Assembly: GCA_038229915.1 (NCBI GenBank)
Contig: JBBRNY010000077.1
Coordinates: forward strand, 1-11,482
Direction: 5' to 3'
DNA length: 11,482 bases
From: JAFDZW01 sp038229915
GTDB taxonomy: Bacteria; Bacteroidota; Ignavibacteria; Palsa-1295
In this document: positions 1-7,305 of the stretch, piece after piece
Position numbering within the stretch: the first letter of the stretch is position 1
How the letters are laid out: each line of letters begins with the position of its first letter
Notes under the pieces: generated by a model
Databases searched by the model: none
Seen by the model: only the letters and a program-made list of their open reading frames with translations
Told to the model about the DNA's origin: nothing
Made by a program: the position numbers and the translations under genes

Positions 1-1
1 C

Positions 2-757
2 CCGCGTGATATTGTTGCCAGAGCGATCGATGCAGAATTAAAAAAACACGGCGATCCGTACGTGGTGCTCGACATTTCACACTTGCCACCTGCCAAAGTT
101 AAAAAAGAATTTCCGAATATCTATTCGCATTGCAAAGAATTTGGCATTGACATTACCAAAGAACCCATTCCGGTCGTGCCGGCTGCACATTATAGTTGTG
201 GCGGAGTAGTGACCGATCTGAACGGTCGTACAAACATCGATGCACTCTATGCTTGCGGTGAAGTGGCAATGACTGGCGTACACGGCGCGAACAGACTTGC
301 AAGTAATTCTTTGCTCGAATCATTAGTGTTTTCGAAACGTGCGGCTGAAGATCTTTCGAAGTCAATAAAATCGAAACAACAGACCAAACAGATCAAACTC
401 CTTGAGTGGGATGAGTCGGGGACTGAGAATGCTGAAGAATGGGTTGTCATAGAACATGATTGGCGTGAGATACAACAGTTAATGTGGGATTACGTCGGCA
501 TTGTTCGTTCGACCTATCGCCTCAAGCGTGCAAAGCTCCGCCTCGATCTTATCGTCAAAGAGATCGAATCTTATTATCGCAAGACCAGAGTAACGATGCC
601 GTTGCTCGAACTTCGGAATATGGCTATCACGGCGCAACTGATCGTTCGTTCGGCATTAATGCGAAAAGAAAGTCGTGGCTTGCACTACACCACCGATTAT
701 CCGAACAAGAACGAGCGGCTCGCGACACGAAATACGATCATTCATAAAAACGATTAG
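2..757 (+). CDS. nadB: L-aspartate oxidase, C-terminal part (5' end outside window)
   Basis: L-aspartate oxidase is a cytoplasmic FAD flavoenzyme. It oxidises L-aspartate to iminoaspartate, which quinolinate synthase (NadA) uses in de novo NAD synthesis. The frame is open from base 2, so the gene enters from the left. The 251 residues seen are roughly the last half of a protein usually about 530 long. Family motifs are clear: RDIVARAID carries the substrate-binding Arg of the family, LDISH follows, then HYSCGGV with the active-site His, LYACGEV, and GVHGANRLASNSLLE of the FAD/substrate cap. After about residue 130 comes the helical C-terminal domain shared with succinate dehydrogenase flavoproteins (YRLKRAKLRLD). 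NadB is preferred over SdhA/FrdA because of the GEVAMTGVHGANRLASN motif and the short C-terminus. The TPM gene begins 5 nt after the stop, which suggests co-transcription. Confidence 0.95.
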   Translation, partial: PRDIVARAIDAELKKHGDPYVVLDISHLPPAKVKKEFPNIYSHCKEFGIDITKEPIPVVPAAHYSCGGVVTDLNGRTNIDALYACGEVAMTGVHGANRLASNSLLESLVFSKRAAEDLSKSIKSKQQTKQIKLLEWDESGTENAEEWVVIEHDWREIQQLMWDYVGIVRSTYRLKRAKLRLDLIVKEIESYYRKTRVTMPLLELRNMAITAQLIVRSALMRKESRGLHYTTDYPNKNERLATRNTIIHKND

Positions 758-762
758 TACCA

Positions 763-1230
763 ATGGCTTCACATTCACCGCTCCGTGCAAAAGATGCTTT
801 TACCGAAGAAGCACTCAAGCGTATTTCCGCAACAGTCGCCGAAGTCGAGCTGCATACTTCGGCTGAGATTCGTGTGTCGATACACGATGAGCGCGCGACA
901 GCACAGTCAGGACTTCCGATTGAAAAAGTTGCCGAAGAAGAATTCTTTGAACTTGGGATGGACAAGACGAATCAGCGCAACGGAATATTATTGTTGGTGC
1001 TCTATACCGAACGAAAATTTTATATCCACGGTGATATTGGTATCCATTCGCGCGTGCAACCCGAAACATGGGTAGATGTTGCCGAGACATTGAAGTCGCA
1101 TTTCGCACACGGGCATTTTGAAGAAGGCATTCACGATGCACTCAAAGGTATTTCAAAACATTTAGTAACCGCGCTTCCATCGACAGGCAGCAATACAAAT
1201 GAACTCAGCAACGAAGTTGTGATCCACTAA
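763..1230 (+). CDS. Soluble TPM-domain protein (YgcG-like)
   Basis: This 155-residue protein matches the TPM domain family (PF04536 type; YgcG/TLP18.3/Psb32). Visible family features are TSAEIRVSIHDE near residues 33-44, an Asn-Gly-hydrophobic strand NGILLLVLY at about 74-82, the pair KFYIHGDIGIH at about 86-96, and FEEGIHDALKGI at about 123-134. There is no signal peptide and no membrane segment, so it should be cytoplasmic. Many TPM proteins are secreted or membrane-bound. It most resembles the soluble TPM protein that in Bacteroidota often accompanies lemA and a membrane TPM protein; that partner set is not present here. The biochemical role is not established: acid phosphatase activity was proposed for plant members, and repair or chaperone roles for others. 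It starts 5 nt after nadB and ends 15 nt before the nitrilase gene. The C-terminal 15 residues look disordered. Confidence 0.8.
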   Translation: MASHSPLRAKDAFTEEALKRISATVAEVELHTSAEIRVSIHDERATAQSGLPIEKVAEEEFFELGMDKTNQRNGILLLVLYTERKFYIHGDIGIHSRVQPETWVDVAETLKSHFAHGHFEEGIHDALKGISKHLVTALPSTGSNTNELSNEVVIH

Positions 1231-1245
1231 GTCTGAATTGGTTTT

Positions 1246-2130
1246 ATGCTAAATACTTCCCGCATCGCATTAGCACAAACAACAGCCGTTCTCGGCAATG
1301 TCGCGGCGAATGCCGCCAATCATATTTCACTTGCTAAGCAGGCGATCACAGAAAAAGCTGATGCTATTATTTTTCCTGAGCTTTCGCTCACCGGTTATAC
1401 ACTTCGCGATCTGAATCTTGACGTTGCGCTCGATCCCACGACTGCCGAAGTCCTTTCGGAGCTTCGATCACTGAGCAAGAAGATCACGATTATTTGTGGT
1501 GGTGTTGACCGTTCACAAAACGGCGGATTGTATAATGCCGCATTTGTTTTTGAAGGCGGTGAGCTGATTCACACGCACCGAAAAATATACCCTCCGACCT
1601 ATGGCATCTTCGAGGAGCAACGATATTTTCTGCCAGGAAATACGGTTCGTGCATTCGATTCGAAAAAACTTGGCCGTATCGGTGTTCTTGTCTGTGAAGA
1701 CTTATGGCATCCATCGCTACCGTATCTGCTTGCGTATCAAGATGCGCAACTTATCATTACGATAGCCGCAAGCCCGACGCGGATCGGTGAAGTAAAAGAT
1801 ACTGACGACGCAACAGCTCCGACAAATTACCACATCAACCGCGAGCATCACTCGACCTACGCGCGGTTGTTCAGTGTGTATATGGCATTTGTCAATCGCG
1901 TGGGTGTCGAAGATGGTGTAAACTTTTGGGGTGGCTCGGAAGTGGTCGCTCCGTCGGGTGATGTGATCAAACGCGCTTCTTTCTTTCAAGAAGATATTAT
2001 TATTGCTGATATCGACCCCAATGCCATCGCCCGCTCCCGCGAGTTCTCGCGTCATATGCTCGATGAAGATATCTTGCTGATGCGTGAGAACCTTGACGAT
2101 ACGATACGAATGAATCGTGAACTTTCCTAA
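1246..2130 (+). CDS. Stand-alone nitrilase-superfamily amidohydrolase (NadE glutaminase-domain-like)
   Basis: This carbon-nitrogen hydrolase has 294 residues, a normal length for a single nitrilase domain. The Glu-Lys-Cys triad is complete: Glu45 in FPELSLTGY, Lys113 in HRKIYPP, and Cys150 in VLVCEDLWHP. The N-terminus (RIALAQTTAVLGNVAAN) and the YGIFEEQRYFLPG segment after the lysine resemble the N-terminal glutaminase domain of glutamine-dependent NAD synthetase, but no synthetase domain follows. The enzyme should be cytosolic and hydrolyse an amide, possibly glutamine or an omega-amide, but the substrate cannot be read from the sequence. The position two genes after nadB suggests a role near NAD metabolism. 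The ATG is preceded by a TTTT-rich stretch with no Shine-Dalgarno sequence. It is the last gene of its cluster, and about 125 nt of non-coding DNA follows. Confidence 0.88.
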   Translation: MLNTSRIALAQTTAVLGNVAANAANHISLAKQAITEKADAIIFPELSLTGYTLRDLNLDVALDPTTAEVLSELRSLSKKITIICGGVDRSQNGGLYNAAFVFEGGELIHTHRKIYPPTYGIFEEQRYFLPGNTVRAFDSKKLGRIGVLVCEDLWHPSLPYLLAYQDAQLIITIAASPTRIGEVKDTDDATAPTNYHINREHHSTYARLFSVYMAFVNRVGVEDGVNFWGGSEVVAPSGDVIKRASFFQEDIIIADIDPNAIARSREFSRHMLDEDILLMRENLDDTIRMNRELS

Positions 2131-2208
2131 GTAAAAATGGTTGCAATTGCCAACTCGAAATATCCCTAAGTTTAAGGAAAGAATTTGCACTCGTGCGTGT
2201 TTTATGTA

Positions 2209-2237
2209 CTTACTGTAGCCCCCGTTTGGCTTAATAT
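2209..2237 (+). promoter_or_regulatory. Weak promoter candidate upstream of glutamate dehydrogenase
   Basis: A TAATAT box lies at 2232-2237, but the sequence 17 nt upstream (CTTACT) is a poor -35 element. The 125-nt gap after the nitrilase gene is the only sizeable space before the six-gene array, so a promoter is expected here. If this box is right, transcription would start near 2243. That places the GTG at 2241 outside the transcript and favours the ATG at 2256. No Shine-Dalgarno sequence is visible, and I see no terminator in 2131-2208. Confidence 0.2.
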
Positions 2238-2255
2238 TTTGTGAAAATAACGAGT

Positions 2256-3614
2256 ATGGCAAAACAATCTGCATCTACTACAAAGAATCCGCTGAAGAGA
2301 TTTAGTGACGAACAGCCAGCAAGCTATAAAGAGCCGGCTCCGAGTCAGAGTGCTGAAAGCGAAAGTGGACACGAAAATCCGCTTCATTCGATGATGGCAC
2401 GTTTTGATAAAGCGGCAGAAATACTTCAACTTGAATCCGGTATTTATAAATATCTCTCTACCCCGGTCAAGAGTGTGATCGTTTCGATCCCGATCACGAT
2501 GGAAGATGGTTCGATCGAAGTGTTTGAAGGTTATCGAGTTATTCATAACGATATTCTCGGACCCTCGAAGGGCGGTATCCGCTACTCACCCCATGTCCAT
2601 CTTGATGAGGTCAAAGCGCTTGCCGCTTGGATGACTTGGAAGTGCGCCGTTATTGATATTCCGTTTGGTGGTGCAAAAGGCGGCGTACGTTGCGACCCGC
2701 GCAAACTAACTCAGCGTCAGCTTGAGTCGATCACTCGACGATATACTGCGAATATGCTCGATGTCTTCGGTCCAGATCGCGACATTCCCGCACCTGATGT
2801 CAATACGAACGAGCAAGTAATGGCATGGATACTCGATACGTATTCGATGCACATGAAGCGCACCGAACCTGGCGTTGTCACCGGAAAGCCATTGGTGCTT
2901 GGTGGTAGCCGTGGTCGTCGTGAAGCAACGGGGCGCGGAGTGATGCACACCACATTGTGCGGATTAGAAAAATTAAAGATCTCTCCTAAAAAAGCAACCG
3001 TGGCTGTCGAAGGTTTCGGTAATGTCGGCTCGATCAGCGCAGCATCGCTGTACGAAAAAGGTGCGAAGATCGTTGCGATCAGCGATATTACCGGCGGATA
3101 CTACAATGCGAATGGCATTGATATTGATGCCGCTATCAGATGGTCTGACGAACACGATCATTTGCTCGAAGGATTTAGTGGCGGTGATAAAATTTCGACT
3201 GATGAACTCCTGACCGTTAAGTGCGACGTGCTTATTCCTGCGGCTCACGAAGATCGTATTACCGATCATAACGCTGCAAAAGTGCATGCAAAGCTTATTG
3301 TAGAAGGTGCGAACGGACCGACGAACGCCGGTGCCGATTCGATTCTCGAATCAATGGGCGTGATGGTTATCCCTGACATCCTTGCAAATGCGGGTGGTGT
3401 GAAGGTGAGCTATTTCGAATGGGTACAAAATAGAATGGGATACTATTGGGATCTCGAGACCGTCAACAAACGTCTTGAAGATGGAATGGTACTCGCATTC
3501 GATCGTGTCTATGAAAACTCGCTCAAGCATAACGTATCGCTTCGCTTAAGCTCGTACATCCTTGCTATTGATAAAGTAGCTCGGACACTCAAGCTTCGCG
3601 GTATCTACGGCTGA
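2256..3614 (+). CDS. Glu/Leu/Phe/Val-type dehydrogenase, probably glutamate dehydrogenase
   Basis: This cytoplasmic enzyme interconverts glutamate and 2-oxoglutarate plus ammonia using NAD(P). Taking the ATG at 2256 gives 452 residues; the in-frame GTG at 2241 would add five. In the 452-residue numbering, GGIRY is at about 106-110, Lys129 sits in TWK, the catalytic Lys141 in PFGGAKGG, and the catalytic Asp180 in DIPAPDVNT. The Rossmann motif GFGNVG is at 253-258, followed by an Asp at the end of the second strand (AISD, 277). That acidic residue suggests NAD, but this is not decisive. KVSYFEW at about 383-389 is the substrate-binding end of the fold. The first 45 or so residues are an unusual Ser/Glu/Pro/Lys-rich extension before the normal start (MARFDKAAEIL). 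Glutamate dehydrogenase is favoured over leucine or phenylalanine dehydrogenase because of the size and the PFGGAKGG/DIPAPDVNT pair. It heads a six-gene array; the next gene starts 5 nt after the stop. Confidence 0.93.
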   Translation: MAKQSASTTKNPLKRFSDEQPASYKEPAPSQSAESESGHENPLHSMMARFDKAAEILQLESGIYKYLSTPVKSVIVSIPITMEDGSIEVFEGYRVIHNDILGPSKGGIRYSPHVHLDEVKALAAWMTWKCAVIDIPFGGAKGGVRCDPRKLTQRQLESITRRYTANMLDVFGPDRDIPAPDVNTNEQVMAWILDTYSMHMKRTEPGVVTGKPLVLGGSRGRREATGRGVMHTTLCGLEKLKISPKKATVAVEGFGNVGSISAASLYEKGAKIVAISDITGGYYNANGIDIDAAIRWSDEHDHLLEGFSGGDKISTDELLTVKCDVLIPAAHEDRITDHNAAKVHAKLIVEGANGPTNAGADSILESMGVMVIPDILANAGGVKVSYFEWVQNRMGYYWDLETVNKRLEDGMVLAFDRVYENSLKHNVSLRLSSYILAIDKVARTLKLRGIYG

Positions 3615-3619
3615 TCATA

Positions 3620-4192
3620 TTGAACACCGTACTCATATTTTGTTTTGCAACACTCGCCCTTGTTTTTACAAGGGCGAATGTTTTTGCGCAAGATGTGAAG
3701 GTGGTGGGTAATAAATCACTCGCATCGGTGTATTATGCTAACCCAGAAATTATTCAAGTAGGTTTAGATTCGGTTCTTCATTCGCATCAGCTTACGATAG
3801 AATCGGTTCGGATCAATGGCGATCTCATTTCTCCAGAGCTATTGCGTGTTCTTTCAAAACCGCAAACCGCTATTCCGGTTGCAACCGTAATTATCAAACA
3901 TCTCTGGTCGCTTCAAGAGATCGGTTGTCCTGATTGCGAACCAGCAATGCGCCGAAGCACGGTCGATCATGTTGTGGTCGAAGGCGTGATTGCGTTTGAT
4001 GAGATAGGGAAGCCGACGATCCCATTTAATTTTTACCGTTTTGCGAGCACCGCCGAGGAACACTCCCAGCAAGTGAACGTAAGCAAACCTGCCGAAGCAC
4101 CAAAAACATTTTGGGAATCGACAGCACAGCCGATACTCGTTACCCTTGGTGCAGCCGTAATTATCGCACTCTTTTTTCTTATTCGTAGTTGA
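3620..4192 (+). CDS. Unknown exported single-pass membrane protein with a CPDC motif
   Basis: I do not recognise the family. The 190-residue product starts at TTG (3620), 5 nt after the upstream stop. Residues 1-23 form a hydrophobic signal peptide with a likely cleavage after VFA (before Gln24). A periplasmic domain of about 145 residues follows. It is rich in short beta-like stretches and contains one Cys-Pro-Asp-Cys motif at 103-106. A linker comes next, then a C-terminal hydrophobic segment at about 170-188 that would anchor the protein in the inner membrane with a very short cytoplasmic end (RS). CPDC resembles a redox or metal CxxC, but no thioredoxin fold is evident. Lying 7 nt before bamD in the same array, it may serve the cell envelope; that is inference only. 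An alternative is that the C-terminal segment is not a true membrane anchor. Confidence 0.75.
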   Translation: MNTVLIFCFATLALVFTRANVFAQDVKVVGNKSLASVYYANPEIIQVGLDSVLHSHQLTIESVRINGDLISPELLRVLSKPQTAIPVATVIIKHLWSLQEIGCPDCEPAMRRSTVDHVVVEGVIAFDEIGKPTIPFNFYRFASTAEEHSQQVNVSKPAEAPKTFWESTAQPILVTLGAAVIIALFFLIRS

Positions 4193-4199
4193 ACGCTTC

Positions 4200-4973
4200 G
4201 TGAAACAAACTTTACCCATATTATTACTGCTCGCACTGTTTATCGGTGGTTGCGGCAGCACCAAACAAGCGTCAAATCTCAACGGCGCAAACCTCATCGA
4301 GGTACGATTTAACGACGGCAAAAAAGCCTTCGAAAAAGAAGAATGGCTTGAGGCGATCGCGATCTTCGACGAGATCCGTTTGCAAGCCCCGTCTTCTGAG
4401 TTTGCAGCCGAAGCAGCATATCTCGAGGGAATGGCTCGTTACAAGAGCGGTACGTTTATTAGCGCGGCGGTTGATTTCCGCTCGGTGCGCAGAAATTTTC
4501 CGAGTTCGGAGTTCGCACCGAAAGCACAATTTATGATCGCCGAAAGCTATTATTCGCTTTCGCCTCGCCCAGAACTTGACCAAACCTACACGCAATATTC
4601 GATCAACGAGTATCAAACATTCCTTCGCGATTACTCGAACGGACCAAGACCATTGCTCGATAGTGCCGATCACCGCATAACGGAGCTACGAAATAAACAA
4701 GCGACGAAAATTTTACTTTCAGCTGAGCTCTATATCAAGTTGTTGGATAATAAATCGGGCTTAAAATATTTTGCTCGAGTCGTCGATAATTATTACGACA
4801 CTCCATCGGCGGTCGAATCACAACTCAGAATAGCCGAAATACAGTATGACCGCAAACACACGAAGGAAGTGCGCGAAGCACTCACGACATTTGATGAGAA
4901 GTTTCTTATCACCGCGACTCAAGCGCAGCGTGAACGTTCATTGAGATTACGTCAACAACTTTCGCTACAATGA
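4200..4973 (+). CDS. bamD: Outer-membrane assembly lipoprotein BamD-like
   Basis: BamD is the essential lipoprotein partner of BamA and helps fold beta-barrel proteins into the outer membrane. The start is GTG at 4200. The signal peptide has a lipobox ending FIGGC with the lipidated Cys at residue 18. The 257-residue length fits the family. The rest is helical TPR-like repeats: a first pair around residues 35-75 (AIAIFDEIRLQAPSSEFA), a second around 80-120 (FRSVRRNFPSSEFAPKAQFM), and the family signature YYSLSPRPELDQTYTQYSI at about 118-136. FLRDYSNGP follows, then an RITELRNK/AELYIKL segment typical of the middle of BamD. The short helical C-terminus ends in RLRQQLSLQ. A generic TPR lipoprotein such as CpoB is less likely because of the LDQTYT signature. 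Its stop overlaps the thioesterase start by four bases (ATGA). Confidence 0.87.
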   Translation: MKQTLPILLLLALFIGGCGSTKQASNLNGANLIEVRFNDGKKAFEKEEWLEAIAIFDEIRLQAPSSEFAAEAAYLEGMARYKSGTFISAAVDFRSVRRNFPSSEFAPKAQFMIAESYYSLSPRPELDQTYTQYSINEYQTFLRDYSNGPRPLLDSADHRITELRNKQATKILLSAELYIKLLDNKSGLKYFARVVDNYYDTPSAVESQLRIAEIQYDRKHTKEVREALTTFDEKFLITATQAQRERSLRLRQQLSLQ

Positions 4974-5491
4974 CCAGCACCAAACCAAAACGTGTACGCG
5001 ACTCGCAGATACAAATGACCGAGCTCGTACTGCCGAACGATACGAATCAGCTTGGCAATCTCTTGGGCGGACGCCTAATGCATTGGATGGATATTTGCGC
5101 CGCTATTTCTGCCGGCAAGCATTCGGGTCGTGTGTGCGTCACGGCAAGTGTTGATGAATTAAATTTTCTCGGCCCGGTAAAACTTGGTCAAGTTGTGCAT
5201 CTTCGCGCGAGTGTCAATCATGCTTTTCGTACTTCGATGGAAGTGGGGATCAGCGTTGAAGTAGAAGATATTCATACGGGTTACAAACGCCACGTAAATA
5301 CGGGTTATATGACATTCGTTGCGCTCGATGAAACAGGCAGACCGACGGCTATCCCACCGCTGTTGCCAACGACAGAAGATGAAAAGCGCCGTTACAACGG
5401 AGCATTGCTCCGCCGCAAAGCGCGTTTGGCGAGCCGCGACCAGATCGAGCAATCGGACAAAGTTCGCGGTGCAAAAAAGAAAAAAAAGTAA
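4970..5491 (+). CDS. Hotdog-fold acyl-CoA thioesterase (YciA/BACH type)
   Basis: This is a cytosolic hydrolase of acyl-CoA thioesters, 173 residues with one hotdog domain at about 10-130. Family signatures are LPNDTNQLGNLLGGRLMHWMD, which carries the Asn-Gly-Gly and Met-x-x-Asp elements of this clade, VTASVDELNFLGPVKLGQ, and YMTFVALDETGRP. The last 40 residues are an Arg/Lys-rich tail. It ends in five lysines encoded by an A-rich run interrupted by one G, a possible polymerase or ribosome slippage site next to the stop. The ATG overlaps the bamD stop (ATGA), so translation is probably coupled. In the family such enzymes control free CoA and acyl-CoA pools; the chain-length preference cannot be told from the sequence. 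Confidence 0.9.
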   Translation: MTSTKPKRVRDSQIQMTELVLPNDTNQLGNLLGGRLMHWMDICAAISAGKHSGRVCVTASVDELNFLGPVKLGQVVHLRASVNHAFRTSMEVGISVEVEDIHTGYKRHVNTGYMTFVALDETGRPTAIPPLLPTTEDEKRRYNGALLRRKARLASRDQIEQSDKVRGAKKKKK

Positions 5492-5506
5492 CATAGAAAG
5501 CCAACA

Positions 5507-6163
5507 GTGAGTGGAAGTTTTCGGTTGGTCGTTGACGCAGTAACAAAACGGTTTTCCGGAGCGCCCTTGTTCGCGCCGGTTTCAATAGAAGCATCCTCCG
5601 GCGAGATCATCGCCATCGTCGGTTCGAACGGGAGTGGAAAGTCAACACTTCTCAAAATTCTTGCAAATATTTTTCAGCCAACAAAAGGCAGTGTGATCTA
5701 CGAAGAAAATAATACGTCGCTCCCGAGCGATCTTCTGTCTGAACGCATCGGTTTTACAGCACCCTATCTCGAACTCTACTCCGAACTCACCGCGATCGAG
5801 CATATTCGTTTTGTTGCCGAGTTGAAAAGCAAATCGATCGACGATGCTTCCTGTATTCAATTACTCACATCGTTCGGTCTCGATGCCGCTATTGCAAAGA
5901 GTGATCGGTTGATGAAGCAATATAGCTCGGGGATGCAACAGCGCGTGAAGACAGCGATGGCATTTGCGCACGAGCCTCGAATTATTTTTCTCGATGAACC
6001 CGGTTCAAATCTTGATGCTGTTGGTATTGATACATTGTTTCGGAACATCACCCAGGCCGCATCGAATGGCGCGCTTATTATTATCGCGACCAACGATCCG
6101 CAAGAAGCGGCACTTGCTTCTCGAACAATTGCGCTTCAACAATATACTCTTATCTCGAATTGA
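5507..6163 (+). CDS. ABC transporter ATPase subunit, CcmA-like, with atypical switch loop
   Basis: This 218-residue nucleotide-binding subunit starts at GTG, 15 nt after the thioesterase stop. Walker A is GSNGSGKS (39-46), the signature motif is YSSGMQQR (139-146), and Walker B is IIFLDEPGSNLD (159-170) with catalytic Glu164. The Q-loop region reads IGFTAPYLELYSELTA (81-96), with no Gln where the usual Q-loop Gln sits. This resembles CcmA, the haem-export ATPase of cytochrome c biogenesis, around ELTAIEHIRF. The switch histidine after Walker B is replaced by Asn196 (IIATNDPQEA). No permease gene is adjacent, so its partner must be encoded elsewhere or it acts as a soluble ABC protein. Its stop overlaps the tgt start (TTGA). 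A specific CcmA assignment is not secure. Confidence 0.85.
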   Translation: MSGSFRLVVDAVTKRFSGAPLFAPVSIEASSGEIIAIVGSNGSGKSTLLKILANIFQPTKGSVIYEENNTSLPSDLLSERIGFTAPYLELYSELTAIEHIRFVAELKSKSIDDASCIQLLTSFGLDAAIAKSDRLMKQYSSGMQQRVKTAMAFAHEPRIIFLDEPGSNLDAVGIDTLFRNITQAASNGALIIIATNDPQEAALASRTIALQQYTLISN

Positions 6164-7284
6164 AATTTATTCTATCGCATACCGACCAATCGAGCAAAGC
6201 CCGCGCCGGAATTCTTGAGACCGATCACGGTACCATTCAAACACCATGCTTTATGCCCGTCGGCACACTCGCTACAGTCAAGTCGCTCACGCCGCGTGAT
6301 GTCTGGGAGACGGGTGCGCGAATGTGTTTGGCGAATGCGTATCATCTCTATCTGCGACCGGGTACATCCATTGTTCGTGAAGCGGGCGGAGTACATCGGT
6401 TTGCGAAATGGGATGGTGCTATCCTGACAGATTCTGGTGGCTATCAAGTGTATTCGCTTGCTGGGTTGCGGAAGGTGACCGATGACTCTGTTACTTTTAA
6501 AAGTCACCTCGATGGTTCGCGGCATCAGTTTACGGCAGAAAAAGTGATCGAGATCGAGCGCGATCTGGGGCCTGATATTATGATGGTACTCGATGAATGT
6601 CCGCCGTCGAATGCTGAGCGTAACGTTGTCAAAAGTGCTGTCGATAGAACGATCAGTTGGGCGCAGAGATCGGTCGAGCATTTTCATAAAACAAAACCAT
6701 TGCACGGATACGATCAGCAATTATTTTTGATCGTCCAAGGCGGTGTCTATCCCGATCTCCGAAGCGAATGCGCCGCAGAACTTGTAAAGCTCGATACATT
6801 TGGTTATGCCATCGGCGGGCTTGCTGTTGGCGAGCCGAACGCGACGATGTACGAGGTGACCGATCATACAACGAATGTTCTTCCCGAACAAAAGCCGCGA
6901 TATTTAATGGGTGTTGGTACGCCTGTTGATCTGCTTGAATGTATTGCCCGTGGTGTAGATATGTTCGATTGTGTATTGCCGACACGCAACGCACGCAACG
7001 CACAACTCTTTACCCGCGACGGCAAACTCAACTTCCGCAATGCAAAATGGAAAACAGATTTTAGTCCTATTGATATTGAAACAAATTCGTACGCCTCACA
7101 AAATTTTTCGAAAGCATATCTGAGTCATCTCGTGAGTTCAAAAGAAATGCTCGGCGCCGTGCTCGCCACAATGCATAATATCAGCTTCTACGAACAACTC
7201 GTCACCGAAGCAAGAGAACACATCCTCGCAGGAAGTTTTGTAGAATGGAAAAATGGTTTTATTGCGAGATATAACAGCAATTAA
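6160..7284 (+). CDS. tgt: tRNA-guanine(34) transglycosylase lacking zinc-ligand cysteines
   Basis: Tgt exchanges guanine-34 of GUN-anticodon tRNAs for preQ1 during queuosine synthesis, in the cytosol. It has 374 residues, a full family length, and starts at TTG overlapping the ABC gene stop. Active-site elements are intact: Asp91 (DSGGYQ), Asp145 (LDECPP), Gln193-Gly-Gly (VQGG), GGLAVGE (219-225), and the nucleophile Asp270 (FDCVLPTR) followed by the tRNA-binding NARNAQLFT. The usual C-terminal zinc site is Cys-x-Cys-x2-Cys-x25-His. Here the three Cys positions are Thr308, Ser310 and Ser313, while His339 (TMHN) is kept at the exact spacing. The surrounding helix (SKAYLSHL) and the end (AREHILAGSFVEWKNGF) are normal. 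So the gene is intact and probably functional, with an altered structural site. It is the last gene of the array and converges on the lipoprotein gene 21 nt away. Confidence 0.96.
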   Translation: MKFILSHTDQSSKARAGILETDHGTIQTPCFMPVGTLATVKSLTPRDVWETGARMCLANAYHLYLRPGTSIVREAGGVHRFAKWDGAILTDSGGYQVYSLAGLRKVTDDSVTFKSHLDGSRHQFTAEKVIEIERDLGPDIMMVLDECPPSNAERNVVKSAVDRTISWAQRSVEHFHKTKPLHGYDQQLFLIVQGGVYPDLRSECAAELVKLDTFGYAIGGLAVGEPNATMYEVTDHTTNVLPEQKPRYLMGVGTPVDLLECIARGVDMFDCVLPTRNARNAQLFTRDGKLNFRNAKWKTDFSPIDIETNSYASQNFSKAYLSHLVSSKEMLGAVLATMHNISFYEQLVTEAREHILAGSFVEWKNGFIARYNSN

Positions 7285-7305
7285 AAGCTACTTTGTAAAA
7301 GTTTT

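Noticed and set aside
2131..2208. Terminator after the nitrilase gene
   Set aside because: Short GTTG/CAAC symmetry is present but has no stable stem and no T run.
1717..2274. 185-codon minus-strand open frame opposite the nitrilase gene
   Set aside because: The product has no family features and is fully explained as the antisense of a gene with an intact catalytic triad.
6172..6720. 182-codon minus-strand open frame opposite tgt
   Set aside because: It is antisense to conserved Tgt active-site sequence, with no recognisable protein features.
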